Positions 57,732-64,000 of a stretch of DNA of 64,000 bases are shown here, piece by piece. Position numbers and translations under genes: made by a program. The number at the start of each line of letters is the position of its first letter. The stretch's first letter is position 1. Source of the stretch: Chlorobiaceae bacterium (GTDB lineage: Bacteria > Bacteroidota > Chlorobiia > Chlorobiales > Chlorobiaceae); the NCBI GenBank assembly GCA_013335405.1, contig JAAXVR010000003.1, forward strand, positions 1 through 64,000. The letters run 5' to 3'. A model generated the notes under the pieces. That model did no database searches. It was not told the DNA's origin and saw nothing but the letters and a program-made list of their open reading frames with translations.

Positions 57732-58820
57732 TCAAGGTGTCAGATAAAGGTAATCATAATGGACCAGAGGTTTCTGGTCTTTCTGTCCCATCAGTGAGAT
57801 CGTTTTTTCGGAACTGTACTGAGCCATGCCGTACCCGAGTACGTTTCTATTCTCTGAATATATTTTTATGATGTCGCCTTTCAGGAACCGGCCTTCCACC
57901 GACATGACACCGACCGGCAGGAGGCTGTTGGCCCTTGTATCGGCAACGAGTGCCGTTTCCGCCCCTCTGTTTATGGTTACGGAGCCTTTTTCAAGGCCCT
58001 CGCTCGTGGCGATCCAGCGTTTGGGTCCATGCGTGGTTTTCTCGGCAAGGAATTTCGTGCCGATTTTTTCGCCCTCGAGAAGCGAGAGCAGAATCCCCGG
58101 TGTACGACCGTTGGCGATATGGACCGTGATGCCGAGTCTGGAGAGCTTGTGTGCGATATGGCATTTGGTCAGCATCCCCCCCCTCCCGAACTCCGATTTG
58201 CCGGGACTGATATACTGATGAAAATGTTTTGTCGATGGATCGATTTCACTGATCACTGTTCCGTCATCCTTTGAAAGATCGAACAGACCGTCAACGTGTG
58301 AAAGAATGATATAGCCTTCGACGTCCATCATCGAAGCGATAAGACCCGACAGTTCGTCGTTGTCGGTGAACATCAGTTCAGTGACCGAAACCGCATCGTT
58401 TTCATTCACGACGGGGATGATGTTCTGCTGCAGGAGCGAAGCAAAGCAGGTTTGCATGTTCAGGTAGTGGAGACGGTCCCTGAAATCACTTTTCGTTACG
58501 AGTATCTGAGCGGTTATCAGGCCGTTACGCGCAAAAAGTTCGGTGTAGGTGCTGATGAGCTTGATCTGGCCTGTCGATGCAAGCACCTGCCTCGCTGCCA
58601 CCGGGGTAAGGTTGCGTGATGGTTTTACAAGGGATCTCCCGGCACCGACGGCACCTGATGAAACGAGGATGATCGCGATGCCTTTTTTCCGGAGCAGGGC
58701 AATCTGGGATGTCAGGCTTTCCAGGATATCCAGGTCGAGTTCACCGGTTTTTGACGTGATGACGTTTGTACCGACCTTGACGACTATTTTTCTATAGAGG
58801 GGTTGCTGTAAATGTCTCAT
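57732..58820 (-). CDS. proB: Glutamate 5-kinase ProB with PUA domain
   Basis: 362 aa, ATG at 58820. Phosphorylates glutamate in the first proline step. Amino-acid kinase fold with [60 protein letters not shown] (landmark near residues 140-170) and [15 protein letters not shown]. The C-terminal PUA domain ([25 protein letters not shown]) gives the long form. First gene of the proB-proA-lolD-MFS operon. Proline feedback inhibition is family knowledge. Confidence 0.96.
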   Translation of the reverse strand: MRHLQQPLYRKIVVKVGTNVITSKTGELDLDILESLTSQIALLRKKGIAIILVSSGAVGAGRSLVKPSRNLTPVAARQVLASTGQIKLISTYTELFARNGLITAQILVTKSDFRDRLHYLNMQTCFASLLQQNIIPVVNENDAVSVTELMFTDNDELSGLIASMMDVEGYIILSHVDGLFDLSKDDGTVISEIDPSTKHFHQYISPGKSEFGRGGMLTKCHIAHKLSRLGITVHIANGRTPGILLSLLEGEKIGTKFLAEKTTHGPKRWIATSEGLEKGSVTINRGAETALVADTRANSLLPVGVMSVEGRFLKGDIIKIYSENRNVLGYGMAQYSSEKTISLMGQKDQKPLVHYDYLYLTP

Positions 58821-59561
58821 ACGATGTTACCGTGTCTATCAGACAGTGACGTTCTGCAGAAGCGTGTTCCCTGATTGCCTTGAAAGTTGTAACGACTAAG
58901 ATAAAAAATAGGATCAAACCCCGGCATCTTCCCTCGGGTTCCCGGCACGATTTTTTTCTTCGACGGCAAGAGGTTTCTGTCATGGAATCCGAGCAAAGCG
59001 AGTTTCAATGCTGAAGCTTTTCGTCCAGGAAGAACGAAGGAAAAGCTGATACATTTATTGAAAATCGATCATGGTCTTCCGATTATTCTTCAGTTTTTTT
59101 CTGCGGCAGTTCTCTGATCATTCCGATAAAAAATCAACCAGCCGGGAAACAGGTACAAGGCATCGCTACCGAAATTACCATGCATTTGTCATCAGAGGTT
59201 TCAAGGAAGGGATAAACGGCGTTAAAACAACGTATGAAAATTTGTTCTGACCGCAAAGAACCATTATGCAGGGACAATGGCAGCTGCAGACTGTTGTTCC
59301 ATTGTTCAGCCGGTGGATATGCTTTATGGCAACCAGACAGGTTGTACCATATCCTGCCATGATGACATGATTTCATGTTCCGGTTCACAGTTTCACATCA
59401 AATCAGTTCAGAAAAAGAGTTGCGATTGAACCTCCTCCAACAGGAAACACAACCGATTTCCCTTTATTGCTACATGCATCTGCCCCTGGAAACCCTCTGT
59501 GTAACAAAGACCAATAATGTTGGTATGTTGTTGGCTGTTGTGTTGATGATTTGTTGGTAAC

Positions 59562-59641
59562 TTGTTGACAGGGTGTTTATATGTTGTTGATGAGTCATTG
59601 TTTGTTGACAGGAAAAATTGTTTATATGGTTGTTTTAAAAT
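59562..59641 (+). repeat. Imperfect 40-bp tandem direct repeat in a C-poor tract
   Basis: TTGTTGACAGG occurs at 59562 and again at 59602. Each copy is followed by GTTTATATG a few bases later, giving a 40-nt period. The surrounding 59520-59670 plus strand is rich in T and G and almost free of C. Confidence 0.55.
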
Positions 59642-59912
59642 AATTTGATGTTTTATGAGTAATTTGTTTTCCGGTTATGCGGCTCTCTTTTCGTTCGTGA
59701 CGTTATTTCTGTTCTGTTTGAGATTGAAAGGCATTTCCGTTTCTCTGACAGCATGCTGTTCATATCAGAAAAAATGAATAAACTGAGGGAGGTATCTATT
59801 TGAAGGATGATTTTATTTTTTAGAATTCATTATTGTAAAAAAACGGTATTTTTTGACAGATACAGAACCCGCAACACGGTTCACATTTCGGAAAGTGAAG
59901 GTGAAAACAAGA

Positions 59913-59938
59913 GTTTCCGTGTGTAACGGGATTGAAAC
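59913..59938 (+). repeat. Isolated CRISPR-repeat-like 26-mer
   Basis: Starts GTTTC, ends GAAAC, and contains AACGGGATTGAAAC, the 3' end common to many bacterial CRISPR repeats. Only one copy is present, with no spacer periodicity and no cas genes nearby. Could be a vestigial repeat or chance. Confidence 0.25.
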
Positions 59939-60305
59939 AATCTGCCTTTGGCTGAAATTTTTCTGCCTGTATTGATGATTTTTTTAAGCAATCAGGTGGC
60001 GGTTGAGACGGTATGCATCCGGTAAATAAGTGACGGGATAGGCGTAGTGTTTGCGGGGCTTTGACGCAGTTTTGGTTCAATTGAAAAGAAATGCATATTT
60101 CACAAGCAGACATGGTGTTACCGTCAAATCCGGTTGACGTGCCGACGCCTGAAATCTCACGCGGTGAAGAGAAACGGTTTCCAGAATTCCATTGTCCGTT
60201 ATCCGACCTGAATTCCTATTTATCCGTCTGTGAGGAAGGTCTGATCGATCGCTGAAAAACGTATCGCTGTGAAGAACTTTCGGATTGAATCTATCGATAT
60301 TGTCG

Positions 60306-62471
60306 ATGAGCCCGTTTGCCATACCTCTTCCATTGAAGAATCCGGTACTGCAGTTTTCACTGATATTGTTCATCATTCTGTTTGTCCCGCTTTTTTTCAA
60401 ACGCCTGAAAATTCCGAGCCTGGTCAGTCTGATCATTGCCGGAGCGGTCGTCGGACCGAACGGCCTGAACCTCATGCTGCGTGACAGCAGTATTCTCCTG
60501 TTCGGAACGGTCGGGCTTCTCTATATCATGTTTCTTGCAGGCCTCGAGATCGATGTAGAGGATTTCCGAAAAAACAGTGTTAAAAGCACCCTGTTCGGCC
60601 TCTATACATTTTTCATTTCGATAACGCTGGGTATTGTCGTCGGGATTTATCTTCTCCATTTTTCACTGCTTTCATCAATCCTCATCGGCAGTATTTTCGC
60701 TTCGCATACTCTTATTCTCTATCCGCTGATCAGCAAACTTGGCATCGCGAAGGACAAGGCGGTCAACATATCGATCGGTGGTACACTGGTCACCGATACC
60801 CTCGCGCTTCTTGTTCTTGCGGTTGTTGCAGGCATTTCGAACGGCGAGATAACCGGTGTTTTCTGGATCAGGCTGTTTCTGGGGATTACGTGTTTCAGCG
60901 GCATCGTGCTGCTGCTCTTTCCGATAATAGCCCGCTGGTTTTTCAAACGCTTCGATGACAGTGTTCTGCAATACCTTTTCGTGCTGGCCCTCGTCTTTTT
61001 CAGCGGCTTTCTTGCGGAAGCGGCAGGGGTTGAAGCTATCATCGGGGCTTTTCTTGGCGGCCTTGCCCTGAACAGGCTGATTGCGAGGACCTCTCCGCTC
61101 ATGAATCGTATCCGGTTCGTCGGAAATGCGATTTTTATTCCGTTTTTCCTGATCGGTGTCGGCATGCTCATCGATATCAGGGCGGTATTCAAGGATTATG
61201 AAACGATCCGGGTGGCTGTTGTCATTACTGTTGCCGCCTCTGCAGCAAAATATGTTTCCGCCTGGATCACACAGAAATTTTTCGGTTTTTCTCTCGATCA
61301 GCGGCGGCTTATTTTCGGGCTGATCAGTGCGCATGCCGCTGTCGCACTCGCCACCGTGCTAATCGGTTACAATATCGTCACTGGTACCGCTCCTGACGGT
61401 ACTCCACAGAGACTGCTGAACGAACCGGTGCTGAACGGAACCATTCTGTTCATTCTCGTTACCTGTATTCTCGCTACCGTTGTGGGACAGAAAGGAGCGC
61501 ACAATATCGCCCTGGCCGAATCGGCGGAAGAAGCGGCCGAAAGAGGGACCGACAGCGATGAGGAGCGGATCCTGATTCCGCTGGGCGACGCCGGTATTGT
61601 CGACGAACTTGTAAACCTCGGGGTAACGGTTAAATCGCAGAAAAGCCGGAACGGTATTTATGCCCTCCATGTCGCACATTATGGATTGTCCGAAGAGAGC
61701 GTGAAAAAAAACGCAGGAAGCATTCTTGAAAAAGCCGAGGTAGCCGCTTCTTCCACTGACAATACACTTACTTCAATTCTGCGTTATGACTGTGATGTGG
61801 TCAACGGTATAGCGGGAGTGATAAAAGAGAGGAAAATCACCGACCTCATCATGGGCTTTCAACAAAAGAACAGCGTCACGGAAAGTATCACGGGCTGTTC
61901 TTCCGAGGATATTCTTGGACGCTGCAATGTTACGACGTTCATTTACAAACCGTTTCAGCCACTGGCCACGATCAGGAGGACTATCCTTGTCATTCCTGCG
62001 GAAGGAGAGAATGAACCGGGATTCATGTTATGGATGCGGAAAGTCGTCAATATCGTCAGACATACAGGGTCCAGGCTTCTCGTTTATGCTCAGAAGCAGA
62101 CCATAGCAGGCATGAGGAATACCGATGCATGGAAAGAGATCATTTCCGATTACCGGGTATTCAGGGACTGGGATGATTTTCCATCGCTCGCACGCGAAAT
62201 AAGAAGTGACGACAATGTCCTCATCGTGATGAGCAGGAAGGGTCACCTCTCCTATCATCACAAAATGGACAAAATTTCCTATTACCTGAACAGATACTTC
62301 CGGGAGAACAGCTTCATCCTGATTTACCCGGTGCAGGCAGGGATGCCGGAACCGGAATGCGCAAAACCTTCTGATGAGCCAGTAAGGACAGTATTCATTC
62401 AGTTGCGTGATTTGGGCAGGCAACTTGGCAGAATCTACCGGAAACCGGAAGGTGAATCCGAAGGAAAATGA
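60306..62471 (+). CDS. CPA2-family Na+(K+)/H+ antiporter with C-terminal Usp-like region
   Basis: 721 aa from the ATG at 60306; the open frame starts seven codons earlier at TTG. Residues about 1-400 are the antiporter core with about a dozen helices, including LIIAGAVVGPNGLNL, LFLAGLEIDVEDFRKN, AAGVEAIIGAFLGGLALNRLI and RLIFGLISAHAAVALATVLIG. The soluble half (about 410-721) has two alpha/beta repeats: ERILIPLGDAGIVDELVNLG and later RTILVIPAEGENEPG, resembling universal-stress-protein folds. It probably exchanges cations for protons; the cytoplasmic part would sense nucleotide or redox state. No partner gene is adjacent except the convergent fur. Confidence 0.85.
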   Translation: MSPFAIPLPLKNPVLQFSLILFIILFVPLFFKRLKIPSLVSLIIAGAVVGPNGLNLMLRDSSILLFGTVGLLYIMFLAGLEIDVEDFRKNSVKSTLFGLYTFFISITLGIVVGIYLLHFSLLSSILIGSIFASHTLILYPLISKLGIAKDKAVNISIGGTLVTDTLALLVLAVVAGISNGEITGVFWIRLFLGITCFSGIVLLLFPIIARWFFKRFDDSVLQYLFVLALVFFSGFLAEAAGVEAIIGAFLGGLALNRLIARTSPLMNRIRFVGNAIFIPFFLIGVGMLIDIRAVFKDYETIRVAVVITVAASAAKYVSAWITQKFFGFSLDQRRLIFGLISAHAAVALATVLIGYNIVTGTAPDGTPQRLLNEPVLNGTILFILVTCILATVVGQKGAHNIALAESAEEAAERGTDSDEERILIPLGDAGIVDELVNLGVTVKSQKSRNGIYALHVAHYGLSEESVKKNAGSILEKAEVAASSTDNTLTSILRYDCDVVNGIAGVIKERKITDLIMGFQQKNSVTESITGCSSEDILGRCNVTTFIYKPFQPLATIRRTILVIPAEGENEPGFMLWMRKVVNIVRHTGSRLLVYAQKQTIAGMRNTDAWKEIISDYRVFRDWDDFPSLAREIRSDDNVLIVMSRKGHLSYHHKMDKISYYLNRYFRENSFILIYPVQAGMPEPECAKPSDEPVRTVFIQLRDLGRQLGRIYRKPEGESEGK

Positions 62472-62487
62472 ACGGAAGCGGATTGTG

Positions 62488-62985
62488 TCATGTTTTTTTC
62501 ATTCTTTCCTGCAGATCCTTGTGCCTGGTGCACTTGCCGAAAAGTTGAAGGGTAAAGCCATCAGGCTCGAAACCATTTTCCCTGCAGAGGGCATCGAGCT
62601 TTTCAGAGAGTGTCGTATCGGTTATTTCCATCACTTTGCCGCATTCGTTGCAAACCATGTGCAGGTGATTTTCCACACCGTAGGCTTTTTCGTAATGGGT
62701 ATGCTTGTGGCCGAGGTCGGTTCTGGAGACCAGGTGGAATTTCAGGAGCAGGTCGAGGGTATGGTAAACCGTCGCACGGGATATGCCGACCCCCCGGTTT
62801 TTCAGCTTGACGAAAAGTTCGTCTGCATCGAGATGGGTATTGGAGCGGTAAATTTCCTGCAGTACCTCGATACGTTCGGATGTACATCGGAGCCCGTTTT
62901 CTTTCATTCCGACACGGAACTGGGCTTCGGCCAGCCTTGTGACGTTCCTGGTTTTATCCTTTTTTTCTGACGCGGAAGCGGACAT
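62488..62985 (-). CDS. Fur/PerR-family metalloregulator
   Basis: 165 aa from the ATG at 62985; an in-frame ATG at 63072 would add 29 residues without family similarity. Winged helix with CTSERIEVLQEIYRSNTHLDADELFVKLKNRGVGISRATVYHTLDLL (landmarks about residues 35-80), then HKHTHYEKAYGVENHLHMVCNECGKVMEI with regulatory-metal His and the structural zinc CxxC. The second CxxC of PerR/Fur is replaced by CTRH near the C-terminus. It represses iron or peroxide genes; which one is open. Convergent with the antiporter. Confidence 0.87.
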   Translation of the reverse strand: MSASASEKKDKTRNVTRLAEAQFRVGMKENGLRCTSERIEVLQEIYRSNTHLDADELFVKLKNRGVGISRATVYHTLDLLLKFHLVSRTDLGHKHTHYEKAYGVENHLHMVCNECGKVMEITDTTLSEKLDALCRENGFEPDGFTLQLFGKCTRHKDLQERMKKT

Positions 62986-63148
62986 CTGGCTGATTTTTCT
63001 GAATATGATTACGAGTCGGGGCTGCATCAGCTGCGGGACTGAGTGTCCCCGTGTCCCCGGGAATTTCTCCATGAAGTTACAAATTCAGGAATACCCTTGC
63101 AACGCAGGGTTCCTTTCACGGCCGGTTGTGAGCCGGGAATATTCTTGG

Positions 63149-64000
63149 TTATTTATCGTTCAGAGACCTTATCATATCGAGCAGCTCGCTTTTTCTGACG
63201 GGTTTTGCCAGGAACCCGTCGCATCCCGCATAAAATGCTTTTTCCCTGTCTTCGGGTGATGCGAAAGCAGTCTGGGCGATGACCAGCAGATCAGGTCGCA
63301 TCTGCTTGATAAGCCGTGTTGCTTCAAAACCGTTCATATCGGGCATTTTGATGTCCATCAGCACAAGGTTGGTTCCGGGGTGCTGCCTTACCAGTTCCAC
63401 AGCTTCCCTGCCGTTCGAAGCGATCATGATGTTGATGTTTTCATGTTTCAGTGATTTTTTCAGCAGGAGAGCGCTTACTTCGTCGTCTTCGGCGATGACG
63501 ATGGTCATCACAGGCTTTTCCGGGGATTCTGAGGCTACCGGGTGAACGGGGTCCGTATGCCGTTCGGGAGTACAGGGGAGCGTGAAATAGAACCTGCTGC
63601 CTCCTGATATGCCGGGCTCGACATGGATGATACCGCCAAGCATTTCGATATATGATTTCGTTATGCTCAGCCCGAGTCCTGCACCATCATGCATGCGGGA
63701 GAGGGTGTTGTCGACCTGGTTGAAGCGTTCGAAGATTTTTTCCTTCATTCCGGACGGAATTCCTACGCCGGTATCGACGACATAAAACTCCAGCAGGTTC
63801 TCCTTTTTTTCACATCCGAAATCGATATCCCCTTCCGGAGTGAACTTCATGGCATTCTCCAGCAGATTCGACATGATCAGTTCAAGTTTCGCCCCGTCGG
63901 TTATTATGAGGCTTTCTTCATCTGAAAGTCCGGATTTCCAGGTCAGCTGCAATCCTTTTTTTTCGGCATCGGCGGAGAATTTCTCATAGAGATAGCCAAG
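63149..64000 (-). CDS. Hybrid histidine kinase, C-terminal part cut by the right edge
   Basis: 284 codons are open to the window edge on the minus strand. The first visible residues (LGYLYEKFSADAEKKGLQLTW) belong to the kinase linker; HisKA is off-window. HATPase boxes are SNLLENAMKFTPEG, VDTGVGIPSGMKEKIFERF and HDGAGLGLSITKS. The receiver shows VIAEDDEVSALLL, the phospho-Asp in NLVLMDIKMPDMNGFEATRLI, AQTAFA and LAKPVRKSELL. The TATA-box-free gap to fur is 76 nt on the same strand and may be cotranscribed. Signal unknown because the N-terminus is missing. Confidence 0.92.
   Translation of the reverse strand, partial: LGYLYEKFSADAEKKGLQLTWKSGLSDEESLIITDGAKLELIMSNLLENAMKFTPEGDIDFGCEKKENLLEFYVVDTGVGIPSGMKEKIFERFNQVDNTLSRMHDGAGLGLSITKSYIEMLGGIIHVEPGISGGSRFYFTLPCTPERHTDPVHPVASESPEKPVMTIVIAEDDEVSALLLKKSLKHENINIMIASNGREAVELVRQHPGTNLVLMDIKMPDMNGFEATRLIKQMRPDLLVIAQTAFASPEDREKAFYAGCDGFLAKPVRKSELLDMIRSLNDK

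Larger units (their letters stand above)
58821..60305. other. Large gene-free tract between proB and the CPA2 antiporter
   Basis: About 1.5 kb with no convincing gene on either strand. It contains the TG-rich 40-bp direct repeat and a lone CRISPR-repeat-like 26-mer. Frames of 60-97 codons exist (for example the Cys-rich minus-strand frame 59820-60113) but show no family signature. I looked for RNase P, SRP, tmRNA and transposase remnants and saw none. A degraded gene or regulatory RNA is possible. Confidence 0.55.

Noticed and set aside
59820-60113. Cys-rich 97-codon minus-strand frame
   Set aside because: ATG start but no family similarity, no clear ribosome-binding site, and uneven amino-acid use; a small secreted peptide is not excluded.
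58821-60305. RNase P, SRP or tmRNA gene in the gene-free tract
   Set aside because: Their conserved core sequences were not found by eye; a covariance-model scan would be decisive.

Overview
The window is a chromosome segment that looks like a green sulfur bacterium (Chlorobiaceae, Chlorobium-type). This is inferred from gene content, not from a search. It encodes a Gram-negative envelope (WaaA, LolD, Mpl, a PagL-like protein), MreCD/PBP2, the nitrogen-fixation genes nifA and nifV, a B12-dependent class II ribonucleotide reductase, a pyruvoyl-dependent arginine decarboxylase, an archaeal-type prolyl-tRNA synthetase, a complete quinolinate-to-NAD set (nadA, nadB, nadE), and DUF4293 and DUF4412 proteins typical of Bacteroidetes/Chlorobi. 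Most genes are moderately GC-rich. As a result many long antisense open frames exist that are not genes.

Layout. 1-7.2 kb: the AT-richer upstream part of a type I-C CRISPR-Cas operon (cas3-cas5-cas8c-cas7-cas4, minus strand, cas4 cut by the left edge), led by a WYL-domain regulator. The adaptation genes cas1-cas2 and the array should lie off the left edge. 7.7-8.0 kb: a three-tRNA operon (Ile2/CAU, Glu/CUC, Arg/ACG) with its own terminator. 8-15.5 kb: murA, an EnvC-like murein hydrolase activator, nadE, nadB, a DedA protein and the arginine decarboxylase. 15.5-22.3 kb: one tight minus-strand operon mreC-mreD-mrdA-(FAD oxidase)-smpB-tyrS. 22.4-27.4 kb: a GroES-like protein, nadA, an exported S1/P1-nuclease-like protein, a pentapeptide-repeat membrane protein and pepD. 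27.7-33.4 kb: nrdJ facing a DUF4293-pdxA-ftsE operon. 33.5-39.6 kb: two signalling proteins that seem to share an N-terminal domain, flanking waaA and an aldo/keto reductase. 39.9-43.7 kb: nifA, nifV, peroxiredoxin. 43.7-52.1 kb: proS, a DUF4412 protein, prmC, hrcA-grpE-dnaJ, a flavodoxin and gapA. 52-58.8 kb: mpl, a PagL-like protein, then a coupled proB-proA-lolD-MFS operon. 58.8-60.3 kb: a 1.5-kb gene-free tract. 60.3-64 kb: a CPA2 antiporter, a Fur/PerR regulator and the C-terminal half of a hybrid histidine kinase cut by the right edge.

How the parts work together. The cas genes form a Cascade/I-C interference module plus spacer-selection nuclease under a probable WYL switch. murA, mpl, mreCD/mrdA and the EnvC-like protein cover wall precursor synthesis, recycling, elongation and splitting. 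nadA, nadB and nadE lie at three loci. hrcA-grpE-dnaJ is a heat-shock cluster in which I saw no CIRCE operator. No dramatic unknown multigene system is evident. The best leads for something undescribed are the shared N-terminal domain of the LuxR-type regulator and the hybrid kinase, the nested inverted repeats upstream of that regulator, the repeated box upstream of the WYL gene, the pentapeptide/membrane protein operon, and the unusual gene-free tract near 59-60 kb.
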